Assembly (NCBI RefSeq): GCF_026391055.1
Contig: NZ_JAPLET010000010.1
Coordinates: 186,001 to 250,000, forward strand
Origin: Spirosoma sp.
Lineage (GTDB): Bacteria; Bacteroidota; Bacteroidia; Cytophagales; Spirosomataceae
Reading direction: 5' to 3'
Length of the DNA: 64,000 nt
Part shown: positions 35,255 through 45,278 of the stretch, piece after piece
Numbering within the stretch: the stretch's first letter is position 1
How the letters are laid out: each line of letters starts with the position of its first letter
Program-made: the position numbers and the translations under genes
The notes under the pieces: generated by a model
What the model saw: only the letters and a program-made list of their open reading frames with translations
Told to the model about the DNA's origin: nothing
The model's database searches: none

Positions 35255-35965
35255 TTATTCTTTGCTGTAAATGTCCAGTAATATTCGGATTTCCAGAACC
35301 AGACGATCAACGTCTTCCTTGTCTGTTCCGTCGTAGAACCCTCTGACAATCCCCTGTTTATCTACCAATACCAACTTCTCGCTATGAATAAAAGTTTCGT
35401 CTGGCTTACCCTCTTTTACCCCTGCATCTACGGTAGGCAAATAATAGCCATGCATGGCCAGATCGTAAATATCCGCTTTATCGCCGGTTAGAAAATACCA
35501 CTTTCCCGGTATAGCTTCGTATTTGGTTGCATATGCCTTTAGTTGCGCGGGCCGGTCGTGTTCCGGATCAACTGTGTGCGACAGAAAAACGATATCTGGA
35601 TTATTGCGAAAAATGTCCTGCACACGGGTCAGCTGAGATGAAATCCGAGGACATATGGTTCCGCAACGCGTAAAGAAGAAATCGGCAACGTAAATTTTGT
35701 TCTTTACGATCGACTGATCTACCGTTTTTCCATCCTGATCAATCAGTTTGAACGGCGGTATCTGGTTAAAAATGGTATCTGTTCCCTGACTACCATCAGG
35801 TAAGGTAACTTTACCCATTAGGGGCTCGCCGTTAGTCGAGTCGATCTTGGGTAAATAGCGGGGCAATACGTAGTGATTCTGTGTTCCAAACCTAAGGAAT
35901 ACATACAGCAAAGCCGGGACCAGCAACGTAGTGAGCAGGATCCCGGCTTTTCGAGTAACCGTCAT
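35255..35965 (-). CDS. SCO1/SenC-family copper chaperone
   Basis: The protein has 236 residues with an N-terminal anchor. It is a thioredoxin-like Sco domain with FFTRCGTICPRIS, giving the CxxxC copper ligands, and a distal His in ETFIHSEK. Sco proteins deliver copper or reduce cysteines for the CuA site of oxidase subunit II. It lies between DUF420 and subunit IV, as in other Bacteroidota oxidase clusters. Confidence 0.92.
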   Translation of the reverse strand: MTVTRKAGILLTTLLVPALLYVFLRFGTQNHYVLPRYLPKIDSTNGEPLMGKVTLPDGSQGTDTIFNQIPPFKLIDQDGKTVDQSIVKNKIYVADFFFTRCGTICPRISSQLTRVQDIFRNNPDIVFLSHTVDPEHDRPAQLKAYATKYEAIPGKWYFLTGDKADIYDLAMHGYYLPTVDAGVKEGKPDETFIHSEKLVLVDKQGIVRGFYDGTDKEDVDRLVLEIRILLDIYSKE

Positions 35966-35968
35966 TAG

Positions 35969-36292
35969 TTATCGTAATTGAAAAATAGAACCGCCTTCAG
36001 TTAACAGTGCTACCAGCAACCAGATGATAAAGACAATCGGGATAACAATTGCCCAGATAAGGCTTTTAACCTCATGCTTCAAGTGCATAAACTCACCAAC
36101 AATGTAGAAGGCTTTTATCAATGTCATGATCACGAAGATCGACGTTCTCAAACCTCCTGCCTTCATAAAGTAAGCCAGGGTAAATTCAACGGCAGTTATG
36201 GCCGACAGAATAAAAAAGGTGCGCCAGATAAGGCCTGTATTTGCTGGTGGAATTTCACCAACCTCGTGTGTTCCGTGTGAATGATCAGACAT
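35969..36292 (-). CDS. Cytochrome c oxidase subunit IV family protein
   Basis: The protein has 107 residues and three membrane helices (TFFILSAITAVEFTLAYF, then FVIMTLIKAFYIVGEFMHL, then a last one at about 80-97). This is the prokaryotic COX4 form. It stabilises the oxidase core; it is not catalytic. The gene is 12 bases after subunit III. Confidence 0.9.
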   Translation of the reverse strand: MSDHSHGTHEVGEIPPANTGLIWRTFFILSAITAVEFTLAYFMKAGGLRTSIFVIMTLIKAFYIVGEFMHLKHEVKSLIWAIVIPIVFIIWLLVALLTEGGSIFQLR

Positions 36293-36304
36293 GACTCAGG
36301 GTAA

Positions 36305-37102
36305 TTAAACCAGATAGAAAAATGTAAAGACAAATACCCAAACCAGATCAACAAAGTGCCAGTACAAACCAACTTTCTCAACCATTTCATAATGGCCACG
36401 ACGCTCATAAAGGCCAGTTGACGCCCGATAGAAAATCAGGATGTTCAAAACTACTCCGCTGAACACGTGTGTTCCGTGGAAACCCGTGATGAAGAAGAAC
36501 AAGTCAGCGAAGGCAGGTGGGCCATATTGGTTTTCGACGAGGTTAGCCCCGAAGATGGTGCGTTGAATGGCCTGACCATTTATCAGTTCGGTAATAGTCG
36601 TGCCGGTTTCTGTGCCGTGAATAAAGTGACTCCATTCCCAGGCCTGACTACCCAAAAAGGTAAAACCGCCCAGAATGGTCCATAACATATACTTCTCAAC
36701 ATCTTTGCGGTCCATCCGATGACCCGCTTCAACGGCTAGCACCATGGTTACGCTACTGAAGATAAGAATGAACGTCATGATACCCACGAAAATGAGAGGT
36801 AAGTCAACGCCATGTAGAAATGGAACTGAGTTGTATACCTTTTCCGGGGTTGGCCAATAAAGATTCGAGAATTTGAACACTTCACCGAATACTGCTGGAT
36901 CCCAAGCTGGGTAGCTGTACCGAATCAGGCCATACGTTACTAATAGAGCCGAAAAGGTGAAGGTATCCGAGATCAGGAAGAACCACATCATTAGCTTGCC
37001 GTAGCTCACTTTCATAGGTTCAACTCCACCCATCCAGGTCTTCTTATCGAACACTTGCTCCGAATCGGTCGTCAGGGTATCGTGCGTTACAGTAGCCGCC
37101 AT
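36305..37102 (-). CDS. Cytochrome c oxidase subunit III (first copy)
   Basis: The protein has 265 residues and seven predicted helices with the family patterns GSQAWEWSHFIHG and FITGFHGTHVFSGVVLN. The latter HGxHV motif is typical of subunit III. It is longer than its neighbour because of extra residues in the N-terminal half. The organism therefore encodes two subunit-III-type proteins in a row, which is common in this phylum. Confidence 0.9.
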   Translation of the reverse strand: MAATVTHDTLTTDSEQVFDKKTWMGGVEPMKVSYGKLMMWFFLISDTFTFSALLVTYGLIRYSYPAWDPAVFGEVFKFSNLYWPTPEKVYNSVPFLHGVDLPLIFVGIMTFILIFSSVTMVLAVEAGHRMDRKDVEKYMLWTILGGFTFLGSQAWEWSHFIHGTETGTTITELINGQAIQRTIFGANLVENQYGPPAFADLFFFITGFHGTHVFSGVVLNILIFYRASTGLYERRGHYEMVEKVGLYWHFVDLVWVFVFTFFYLV

Positions 37103-37117
37103 GCGTCTAAAAGATTA

Positions 37118-37708
37118 TCAATGAAAATAGACTAAAAAGAAAAACAAATACAACCACAAAATGTCTAAAAAATGCCAGTAAGTTGCTGCGATCTCTAACT
37201 GATTCAGGCTTTTGGCATGAATACGGAACCGAAACGAAGCGACCAGCGCAAATATTAAAACGACTAAACCGGAAATAAGATGAAAGCCGTGTAGACCGGT
37301 AAAAATGTACATGAACGAACCGGCCGGGTTACCAACGAAAAACACATTTTCGTTCACTAAATTAACCCAACCCTGGAACTGCATATACAAAAAGACCGCT
37401 CCGAGTACAAAAGTAATAGTTATCGCTATTCTCAGCCCTGTAAAGTTGTCTTTTTTTGCAGCCAGATAAGCCCAGTGCATTGTAAGACTACTAACAACTA
37501 ACACTATTGTACTGTATGAGAAGATACTGGGAATATCATATTCCAGCCAGTTACCTTCCGCTCTGCGTACGAGATAAGCACTCGTCATAGCAGCAAAGAG
37601 CATGATGATGCTCACAACAAACAACCACATAATAAACTTGCGGGGGTTCATTGAGAGCGTCTCCTGCGGCTCTTCTACAATGGAAATATCGTTGACTAAC
37701 TCACTCAT
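37118..37708 (-). CDS. Cytochrome c oxidase subunit III (second copy)
   Basis: The protein has 196 residues and five predicted helices with FTGLHGFHLISGLVVL and ATYWHFLDILWLYLFF. It is the short heme-copper oxidase III form. A paralogue of the preceding gene; the two may assemble together or be partial replacements. Cotranscribed with a 15-base spacer. Confidence 0.88.
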   Translation of the reverse strand: MSELVNDISIVEEPQETLSMNPRKFIMWLFVVSIIMLFAAMTSAYLVRRAEGNWLEYDIPSIFSYSTIVLVVSSLTMHWAYLAAKKDNFTGLRIAITITFVLGAVFLYMQFQGWVNLVNENVFFVGNPAGSFMYIFTGLHGFHLISGLVVLIFALVASFRFRIHAKSLNQLEIAATYWHFLDILWLYLFFFLVYFH

Positions 37709-37717
37709 GATTTATTG

Positions 37718-38596
37718 TTATACTTTATCCAGTAGGTAAACAATCTGCACAATGGGCAAATACAGCAATGAACCAAACATCATTTGCAAAGCTGCTTTGT
37801 CAGTACAGGTTCTCATTAAGTGGAACGTTTGTGCCAGGAACAAGATTCCGCCAACCGTGGCTATTAGCGCTGAACTGATACCTGTCACGCCGAGCATATA
37901 AGGCAACCAGCCTACCGGTACGAGAAACAGCGTGTAAATCATTATCTTGTAAGCTGTTTCAGCTGTTTTACCGTCACCTGGCATCATCTGAATACCTGCT
38001 TTTTTGTATTCATCAAAAGCCAGCCAGCCAATAGCCCAGAAGTGCGGAAATTGCCAGAAGAATTGAATGGCGAATAAGATTCCAGGGGCCCAGCCAAAAT
38101 GATTTGTAGCCGCTACCCAACCGATCATCGGAGGAAATGCTCCTGGTAGTGCGCCAACAAACACTGCGATCTGTCCTTTCTGCTTAAGTGGAGTATAGAC
38201 AAACCCGTACAGTAAAAGTGACAGTACGGCCAGTGCAGCTGCTCTGATATTAAATACTTCGACGAACAGATAACATCCTACACTAAACAATAAAAAGGCA
38301 AAAACAGCCGCTTCATTCACAGATAGACGCTCAGTTGGTAATGGGCGCACAGCAGTGCGTTTCATTACCTTGTCAGACTCTTTCTCTATGATCTGGTTGA
38401 TAATGTTTGCGGCTCCGGTAATGCAAATAGAGGCAATTGTTAACACTACAATCTTCCACCAAATTACATTATCTGATGCCAGGCAATATCCAAAGACGCC
38501 CGAAAAAACGACCGCCAATGTAAGCTTTAATTTGATTAACTCAATATACGCTTTTGCTTTCCCGTTAAGAGTGGCTATTGCCAGTATTTTTTCCAT
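37718..38596 (-). CDS. ctaB: Protoheme IX farnesyltransferase
   Basis: The protein has 292 residues and about nine helices. It has the UbiA-type Asp-rich motifs: NIINQIIEKESDKVMKRT and the second, DEYKKAGIQM. It converts haem B to haem O by adding a farnesyl group, which CtaA then oxidises to haem A for subunit I. It is in the inner membrane; the adjacent gene encodes CtaA. Confidence 0.94.
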   Translation of the reverse strand: MEKILAIATLNGKAKAYIELIKLKLTLAVVFSGVFGYCLASDNVIWWKIVVLTIASICITGAANIINQIIEKESDKVMKRTAVRPLPTERLSVNEAAVFAFLLFSVGCYLFVEVFNIRAAALAVLSLLLYGFVYTPLKQKGQIAVFVGALPGAFPPMIGWVAATNHFGWAPGILFAIQFFWQFPHFWAIGWLAFDEYKKAGIQMMPGDGKTAETAYKIMIYTLFLVPVGWLPYMLGVTGISSALIATVGGILFLAQTFHLMRTCTDKAALQMMFGSLLYLPIVQIVYLLDKV

Positions 38597-38597
38597 A

Positions 38598-39617
38598 CTA
38601 AGCTTGTACTAGTTGAGACATTTGGTGCCTGTCTCCTGCTGTTAGAAGTTTGGGTGTTAGCAGGATGCTAACAGAAAACTGCAACCCTACGATCAAGATG
38701 GCTAATAGGAGGTGAACTGGTTGAGCTGCAGCCGGCACGCCCAGATAAGCCATAATTATGCCCGTGCCTATCTCTGCAACAACCAGCGCAATCAGATAGT
38801 TGGTCAATCTGCGGATGATTATCGATGTACTCTGTTTTTTGAGTCGATACAAGACAAGTACGTGTAAGCCGAATAGCACTAATGAAAAGGAGCGATGTAT
38901 ATAAAAACGCCAATCCAGTTCTTCAACCCACTCAGACCGTTGTGCGTATCCTAGTTGCTTCACAACAGAATCGAGTGCGTCTCTAACCTGGGCACCCAAT
39001 ATGATTTGCCCTAACGTTAGTATCATCACGACAATGAGTAACACCTTCACTCCTTCCGTATTTCTTGCATTACGCTGTTGCTGGAGTTTACTTACATTCG
39101 CGCGAATTAGCACAAAGAGTAGAGCGAAGACAACAACAATTGCCAATAAAAGGTGTAGCGTGATCATGTATTGAGCTAATTCAGTAGCCACTACACGCGA
39201 GCCTAACCAGCCATTGACACCAATCATCAGAAAAGCTACAAGGCTTCCGACAACGATTGCTTTATCTTTCCGTAAATAAGTGAAAGAAGTAATAAGGGTA
39301 GCAAACACAAGAAAGCCAGAGAGAACGCCTAACAAGCGATTGATATACTCAATCCATGTTTTCACGGCATTAAACTCAATCTCTCCTTTGAGTTTCGCTC
39401 CGTAGATTTCCTGATAATTAGCAGGAAGTTGCGAAATCTCCGTTGGGGGAATCCATTGACCAAAGCATTTTGGCCAATCAGGACAGCCCATTCCAGAGCC
39501 TGTGCCTCTAACGATACCACCTGCAAGAATAAGCAGATAGATAACAATTACCGTTAGAAAAGCCAGACTCTGGAAGCGCTGTTCTTTTTTATTAATGAGG
39601 CTGTTTGAACTGGTCAT
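38598..39617 (-). CDS. ctaA: COX15/CtaA haem A synthase
   Basis: The protein has 339 residues and eight helices. It has the family marks GGIVRGTGSGMGCPDWPKC and WIEYINRLLGVLSG, with His residues on paired helices for the haem ligands, and HRSFSLVLFGLHVLVL. It oxidises haem O to haem A. Its start overlaps the end of coxA by 26 bases. Confidence 0.94.
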   Translation of the reverse strand: MTSSNSLINKKEQRFQSLAFLTVIVIYLLILAGGIVRGTGSGMGCPDWPKCFGQWIPPTEISQLPANYQEIYGAKLKGEIEFNAVKTWIEYINRLLGVLSGFLVFATLITSFTYLRKDKAIVVGSLVAFLMIGVNGWLGSRVVATELAQYMITLHLLLAIVVVFALLFVLIRANVSKLQQQRNARNTEGVKVLLIVVMILTLGQIILGAQVRDALDSVVKQLGYAQRSEWVEELDWRFYIHRSFSLVLFGLHVLVLYRLKKQSTSIIIRRLTNYLIALVVAEIGTGIIMAYLGVPAAAQPVHLLLAILIVGLQFSVSILLTPKLLTAGDRHQMSQLVQA

Positions 39618-41475
39618 TCAGGTTTTGTGCCTCGATCTCACTTTCCAAACTAATCAATTCGTTCTCATGCGGAAGATTTGATTCGGGCGTTTGAGAGTAA
39701 GGTACGTTTTGTGGGATGAAGTCATCCTTTGCACCTGGTTTGCTATAGTCATACGGCCAGCGGTAAACTGCTGGTATTTCCCCTACCCAGTTACCATGGC
39801 CTGGAATAATAGGCGTAGTCCATTCGAGCGTGTTCGACTTCCATGGGTTCTGCGTTGCTCTTTTACCTCTAATTAAGCTATTAACAAAATTATAGATAAA
39901 TACCCACTGAGCCGCGAATGTAAAGATGGCCGCAAGGCTAATGAACGCATTCATGTCAGCGAAGATATTCTTCGTGAAATCATAGCTTGTGAACGCATAG
40001 TAACGACGTGGGAAACCAGCAATACCTACATAGTGCATTGGGAAGAATACAAGATAGATACCAATAAAGGTCAACCAGAAGTGTACATAGCCCAGTTTCT
40101 CATCCAGCATCCGACCAAACATTTTGGGGAACCAGTGATAAACTCCAGCTAATAGACCGAAGGCAGAAGCAGCACCCATTACAAGGTGGAAGTGAGCTAC
40201 TACGAAGTAGGTATCGTGCAGTTGGATATCCAGTGCAGAGTTACCCAAAATCAGACCAGTAATACCACCCGAAATAAAGAAAGATACCAGACCAATCGAG
40301 AACAACATCGCTGGTGTAAAGCGAATGTTACCACGCCATAAGGTTGTAATGTAGTTAAACGCTTTCACAGCTGAGGGTACCGCAATGATCAACGTCAGGA
40401 ACATGAAGATAGAGCCCAAGAATGGATTCATACCTGTCACGAACATGTGGTGAGCCCATACAATAAACGCCAGGAAGGCAATACCCATCATAGAGGCAAT
40501 CATGGCACGATAGCCAAAAATCGGCTTACGAGCGTTCGTTGCAATAATTTCTGAGGTCATACCCAGCGCTGGCAGGATAACGATGTATACCTCAGGGTGG
40601 CCCAGAAACCAGAATAAGTGCTGGAACAAAATTGGGCTACCACCAACGTTCGGCAGTGCTTCACCTTTGATGTAAATCTCTGACAGATAGAAGCTGGTAC
40701 CAAAGCTACGGTCGAAGATAAGCAACAGAGCAGCCGACAGCAATACAGGGAAAGAAATCAGACCCAGAATGGCCGTCAGCAGGAATGCCCAGATGGTCAG
40801 CGGTAGTTTGCTAAACGACATGCCCCGTGTTCGCAGGTTGATTACCGTAGTAATGTAGTTAATACCACCCAGCAATTGCGAGACGATAAATAACGCCATG
40901 CTTATCAACCACAATGTCATACCTAATTCAGATCCTTTATGCGCTTGCGGCAACGCGCTCAATGGTGGGTATATAACCCAGCCACCAGCCGCTGGACCTG
41001 TTTCAATAAACATCGAAGAGAACATGACAACACTGGCAATGAAGAAGAACCAGTATGATAGCATGTTCAAAAAGCCAGATGCCATATCCCGGGCACCTAC
41101 TTGTAGTGGAATCAGAAAGTTTGAGAACGTTCCGCTCAAGCCAGCCGTCAAAACGAAAAATACCATGATAGTACCATGCATGGTAACCAAGGCCAGGTAA
41201 AAATCGGGATCCAACTTATCCGTTTCGTTAATCCAGCTACCCAATACAGGGCGTAGAAATCCTAACTTCAGGTTTGGGAATCCCAGCTGAAGTCTGAACA
41301 TAACGGATAAACTAATACCAATGATTGACCATAGAATACCAGAAATCAGGTATTGCTTTGCAATCGTCTTGTGGTCTTCGGAGAAAATATACTTGCGCCA
41401 AAAACTTTGCGGCTCGTGATGGTCATGCTCTGTTGCATGTGCCACAATTGCCGGGTTAGCTGATACAGTCGCCAT
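39592..41475 (-). CDS. coxA: Cytochrome c oxidase subunit I
   Basis: The protein has 627 residues and twelve core helices. It holds the catalytic centre: haem and CuB His ligands, HPEVYIVILP with the His-Tyr pair, and HDTYFVVAHFHLV. The N-terminus starts with a His-rich short stretch, and the C-terminus has a hydrophilic extension (about 560-627), likely cytoplasmic. It reduces oxygen to water and pumps protons. It is the A-type aa3 oxidase class by position with haem A genes. Confidence 0.96.
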   Translation of the reverse strand: MATVSANPAIVAHATEHDHHEPQSFWRKYIFSEDHKTIAKQYLISGILWSIIGISLSVMFRLQLGFPNLKLGFLRPVLGSWINETDKLDPDFYLALVTMHGTIMVFFVLTAGLSGTFSNFLIPLQVGARDMASGFLNMLSYWFFFIASVVMFSSMFIETGPAAGGWVIYPPLSALPQAHKGSELGMTLWLISMALFIVSQLLGGINYITTVINLRTRGMSFSKLPLTIWAFLLTAILGLISFPVLLSAALLLIFDRSFGTSFYLSEIYIKGEALPNVGGSPILFQHLFWFLGHPEVYIVILPALGMTSEIIATNARKPIFGYRAMIASMMGIAFLAFIVWAHHMFVTGMNPFLGSIFMFLTLIIAVPSAVKAFNYITTLWRGNIRFTPAMLFSIGLVSFFISGGITGLILGNSALDIQLHDTYFVVAHFHLVMGAASAFGLLAGVYHWFPKMFGRMLDEKLGYVHFWLTFIGIYLVFFPMHYVGIAGFPRRYYAFTSYDFTKNIFADMNAFISLAAIFTFAAQWVFIYNFVNSLIRGKRATQNPWKSNTLEWTTPIIPGHGNWVGEIPAVYRWPYDYSKPGAKDDFIPQNVPYSQTPESNLPHENELISLESEIEAQNLNDQFKQPH

Positions 41476-41502
41476 CGTATTTGGTTTGTTGTAGGTTAGA
41501 AA

Positions 41503-42624
41503 TTAACGGAGTGTAGTTGTAGCTACAGAAACTCCACCTTGTTGTGGTACAGACGCAGTAGAACTATCAGCTGGGGCAGCGGTTGCATCAGCAGGCAAAT
41601 ATTTGGCTGCTTTTGCTTTTAAACTTGCCGGTATGCGAGTTGCTAGTTCAGGGGTTGAGGTCAGCAATGGTTTTTGCTGCTTACACCAGGCTTCCCACGT
41701 TGCTTCATCTTCTACAACAAGGCGAATACGCATCGAAAAGTGCCCTTGTCCACATACTTCTGTACAAGCAATTTCATACGTAAAATCAGGATTACCAGTG
41801 ATATTACGCATTTCATCCGTTGTTTTATCCGCAATGAACCAGAAGCGGGTTGGCATACCTGGAACAGCGTCCATTTTCACACGTAGGTGAGGAATAAATA
41901 CGCTATGCAATACGTCACGAGCCCGGATTTTCAGCAAAACTGGCTTGTTGGCAGGGATGTGCAACTCCGAAGTTGATACAAAATCATCGAAAGAAGCTTC
42001 GTCTGTATAGTCGATTCCAGTTTCGTTGTTATTGTCGATCAACTTGTAGTTGAAGCTACCAAGCTTATTATTGTCGACACCCGGATAGCGGGCAATCCAG
42101 TTGAACTGCTTTCCTACAATTTCGAACACCTGCGCATTGGCTGGTGCTTCCGCCATTATATCCCGCCAGGCTCTCCAACCAGTGAATACCATTACTGCCA
42201 TGATGACAGCAGGAACAATTGTCCAGATCAACTCCAGCTTATGGTTTTCCGGGTAGTAAGCGGCTTTGTATCCTTCTTTGTGTTGATACATCCAGGCGAA
42301 GATAAACAACAGAGCATTTGTTAAAACAAACGCAGCAGTGATCATTGCCATTGAAATCCAGAACAGGTTATCAGTACGCCGACCATGAGGAGACGATGCT
42401 TCAGGTAAGAAGAATTGTCGGGCATACATGAACGACCAAACAGCACCTATCAGACCAACAACAAAAAAGACAACAAACAATGCACCGTTGATCTTGTTGC
42501 TTAAACCAATCTGCCCTTCTTCTTTAGGGCCACCTGCGTTCTTAACAACAGCAGCCATTTTGGAAACGACCATTGCGGCCAACCCTAAAAAGACTACTGC
42601 TAATAATGCGACTATATAGACCAT
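41503..42624 (-). CDS. coxB: Cytochrome c oxidase subunit II
   Basis: The protein has 373 residues. Four hydrophobic segments are seen: an extra one at the N-terminus (1-25), then about 45-65, 85-110 and 130-150. The periplasmic cupredoxin domain has the CuA motif CTEVCGQGHFSM. It receives electrons from cytochrome c and passes them to haem a. The longer N-terminus and Pro/Ala/Thr-rich C-terminal tail are unlike the short enterobacterial form. Confidence 0.95.
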   Translation of the reverse strand: MVYIVALLAVVFLGLAAMVVSKMAAVVKNAGGPKEEGQIGLSNKINGALFVVFFVVGLIGAVWSFMYARQFFLPEASSPHGRRTDNLFWISMAMITAAFVLTNALLFIFAWMYQHKEGYKAAYYPENHKLELIWTIVPAVIMAVMVFTGWRAWRDIMAEAPANAQVFEIVGKQFNWIARYPGVDNNKLGSFNYKLIDNNNETGIDYTDEASFDDFVSTSELHIPANKPVLLKIRARDVLHSVFIPHLRVKMDAVPGMPTRFWFIADKTTDEMRNITGNPDFTYEIACTEVCGQGHFSMRIRLVVEDEATWEAWCKQQKPLLTSTPELATRIPASLKAKAAKYLPADATAAPADSSTASVPQQGGVSVATTTLR

Positions 42625-42642
42625 TTTTTTACAGGTTATAAA

Positions 42643-43953
42643 TTAAATATCGTGGTGTAACGTCTCTACGAGCATAGGGTGATTCTTTGGAATCAGGTTA
42701 GCTTTCGTTAACTGAGAAGAAACACTCCAGATAAAACCACACGCGAAAATAAGAATCATACCGAATTCAATCGGACCAAAACCGCCGTGTTCACCTACTG
42801 TTCCCGGCATAATATTAACGTAGAAATCAAAGTAGTGACCGATAATGATACACCAAGCTGCCAGCTTCAGAATAATGTAAGTCCGCTTTGCATCCCTTGT
42901 CATTAAGATCAAGAATGGACACACAAAATTCAAGAACAAGTTTATGAAAAACGGAGCTTTGTAAATGCCCCCATAACCACTAAAGCGTTCGCGATAGTAA
43001 ATAGTTTCCTCTGGAAGGTTAGCATAGTAAATAAGCATAAACTGCGCAAACCACACGTACGTCCAAAAGATACTGAAGGCAAACATGAATTTACCCAGGT
43101 CATGTAAGTGGCTGTCATTCACGATTTTCAGATAGCCTTTCTCTTTCAAGCTTACGACGGCTAGCGTAATAATAGCTAGGCCTGTAACGTGCCAGCTAGC
43201 CAGTGTATACCAGCCAAACATAGTACTGAACCAGTGTGTATCGATTGACATCACAAAGTCCCAAGCCGATGTTGATGAAGTAACACCAAACACTAAAAGA
43301 AACGCCGTACCAAGTTTGATGCTCTTGTCATAATACTCCGTACCACCTTCGAGGTCTTCCTGTAAGGAATAGTTACGAATAACACGCCACATCATGTACC
43401 ACAAAGCAAAATAGAGAACGATACGTGTCAGGTAAAAAGGCATGTTCAAAAAGCCTTTCTTACCATTGATAATTGGATCGAATTCAGCGCTTGAGGGGTC
43501 AAACAGTGCCGGATTCAGCCAATGGAACAAATCATGTCCGGCAATAAAGAATACGGCTAAAATGGCAATCCCTGTAAACGGCAAAAATGCCGGAAGAGCC
43601 TCGGGAATACGCTTGAAAGCAGATGACCAACCAGCCTGTGCTAAGTAGTTATAGGATATGAAGAACATACCAATAACGGAGGCACCTGCGAAATAAACAG
43701 CGTTGAGCCACACGTTAGCCCACAAACGGTTAGTCCATTTGTATGCGTGGTGACCACCGCCTTCATGAGCGCCAGCGCCAGCATCATGTACGGCCACATG
43801 GGTTTCATGTGAACCAACACCCGATGCCAACAGGTATGCGCCAATTGCTACTAACGCGACTCCGGCTCCAATACCGATCATTAACCGACGTTTGGAGTCC
43901 GCAGTAAATTCAAATTCTTCGTCTAAGGACGGTATTGCGTGAGCCGATGCCAT
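42643..43953 (-). CDS. actF: Alternative complex III subunit ActF
   Basis: The protein has 436 residues and about ten membrane helices. It is the second NrfD/PsrC-like quinol:cytochrome c oxidoreductase subunit; the first is ActC. Motifs such as FLPFTGIAILAVFFIAGHDLFHWL are typical. A His-rich loop (about 50-72) near the N-terminus is seen. It is placed between the cytochrome ActE and coxB. Confidence 0.9.
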   Translation of the reverse strand: MASAHAIPSLDEEFEFTADSKRRLMIGIGAGVALVAIGAYLLASGVGSHETHVAVHDAGAGAHEGGGHHAYKWTNRLWANVWLNAVYFAGASVIGMFFISYNYLAQAGWSSAFKRIPEALPAFLPFTGIAILAVFFIAGHDLFHWLNPALFDPSSAEFDPIINGKKGFLNMPFYLTRIVLYFALWYMMWRVIRNYSLQEDLEGGTEYYDKSIKLGTAFLLVFGVTSSTSAWDFVMSIDTHWFSTMFGWYTLASWHVTGLAIITLAVVSLKEKGYLKIVNDSHLHDLGKFMFAFSIFWTYVWFAQFMLIYYANLPEETIYYRERFSGYGGIYKAPFFINLFLNFVCPFLILMTRDAKRTYIILKLAAWCIIIGHYFDFYVNIMPGTVGEHGGFGPIEFGMILIFACGFIWSVSSQLTKANLIPKNHPMLVETLHHDI

Positions 43954-44036
43954 TCTTATTGGTTTGTCAATTAATTTAAAGACCGTAGATGATTCCGATT
44001 AACACAAACGCTGTCAATCGTTTTATCCACTGTCAT

Positions 44037-44648
44037 TTATCCTTGTTGGAGTTTGTGAACGTATTGTACAATCTTCCACCGGTCTTCTGGTGTAATTTGC
44101 GAGCCATGTGGCCACATACGACCTTTGCCATGGGTAATGACGTGAAAAATGTGTCCGTCATTCATAGTCTTATACGCATCAGCCGAGTAATTGGGAACCC
44201 CCTTATACTGTGCAGCTACAGGCCCATCACCTTTACCGGTTGCGCCATGACAATGGCTGCAATAACGAGTGTATAATAGCTGGCCTTCTGCCTGCGTTTT
44301 CTCTGAATCCTGGATTGGATTTGTTAAAACGCGTTCTGCAATACCAATACTATCGGCCGGAATATTATACATCATCAGATCCGTGGTCTTGTTAGCACCC
44401 TCTCCAAATGTTGTATGATAATTAGGCCGGGCAACAGTACCCTGAGCCGGTAAACGCATATTGAGACCATTCTCTCGTACGTTTATCGTATTCGGACGGA
44501 TTTGGCGATATGGCTCGTATCCAACAGACTCATACATGTTCGGGGCATATACAGTGCCCGTATCATCGTGACCTCTTTCACAGGATGTGCCTGTAATTAA
44601 CAGTCCGATAATAGCTAGTGCCGCAACACTTTTATGTTTAGTTATCAT
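44037..44648 (-). CDS. actE: Alternative complex III monohaem cytochrome ActE
   Basis: The protein has 203 residues and is a lipoprotein (TGTSC lipobox, Cys23). It has one haem motif, YCSHCHGATGKGDG, and a distal Met expected in the GHIFHVITHGKGRMWPHG region. It probably relays electrons from ActA/B to the oxidase on the periplasmic face. Confidence 0.92.
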   Translation of the reverse strand: MITKHKSVAALAIIGLLITGTSCERGHDDTGTVYAPNMYESVGYEPYRQIRPNTINVRENGLNMRLPAQGTVARPNYHTTFGEGANKTTDLMMYNIPADSIGIAERVLTNPIQDSEKTQAEGQLLYTRYCSHCHGATGKGDGPVAAQYKGVPNYSADAYKTMNDGHIFHVITHGKGRMWPHGSQITPEDRWKIVQYVHKLQQG

Positions 44649-44662
44649 CCTTATACTGATCG

Positions 44663-45196
44663 TTAGAACTGCTTAATGTTGACTTCAGCAGCACCTGATT
44701 TTCTTAAAATCTGCTCGATATCACCTTCGCCAATACTGTTTTTGCTCAGGTCAATGGCCATGGCAAACTTATTATCGGTAGTCCGGAGATCGTACATTAA
44801 CGGTTTAACAGTTGGGCCCATACCATTCGAGATCAGGAATGTTCCAACCATGCCCAAGGCACAAAATAAAACCGTTAATTCAAAAATGATCGGTACATAT
44901 ATTACAGGAGAATAAGAATCTTTACCGCCAACAATCATTGGCCAGTCAAAACCTTCTGTGTAATACGTCAGCGCTAACGCGGTAAGTGTACCACTTAACC
45001 CAAACAAGAAAGCAGCAATACCTAAGCGACTACGTGGGTGACCAAGTGCAACGTCCAGGCCGTGAATTGGAAACGGAGAGTAGACTTCCTGAATCCGAAC
45101 GCCCGCTCCTTTAACTTCTTTAACGGCACTAAGTACTACGTCGTCATCATCAAAGATGCCGACTAAGAACTTACCGTTACCATTTACATCTGACAT
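44663..45196 (-). CDS. actD: Alternative complex III subunit ActD (DUF3341)
   Basis: The protein has 177 residues. The cytoplasmic N-terminus (FLVGIFDDDDVVLSAVKEVK) is followed by two helices (about 60-80 and 95-120), the DUF3341 form. It helps hold the complex together. It is separated from actC by a strong hairpin. Confidence 0.91.
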   Translation of the reverse strand: MSDVNGNGKFLVGIFDDDDVVLSAVKEVKGAGVRIQEVYSPFPIHGLDVALGHPRSRLGIAAFLFGLSGTLTALALTYYTEGFDWPMIVGGKDSYSPVIYVPIIFELTVLFCALGMVGTFLISNGMGPTVKPLMYDLRTTDNKFAMAIDLSKNSIGEGDIEQILRKSGAAEVNIKQF

Positions 45197-45213
45197 GATT
45201 AATTCGGTTTGCA

Positions 45214-45274
45214 GTTTCGTTTATAGTTCCCGGTTGCTTTCGCATCAATCCTCCGGAAACTATAAACGTGAAAC
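45214..45274 (-). repeat. Hairpin between actC and actD
   Basis: Left arm 45214-45233 and right arm 45253-45274 pair over about 16 bp with one mismatch and a two-base bulge (CGTTTATAGTT core). It sits four bases after the actC stop in transcript order and has no U-run directly after, so it may be an RNA-stability or partial-attenuation element. Confidence 0.55.
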
Positions 45275-45278
45275 TATC

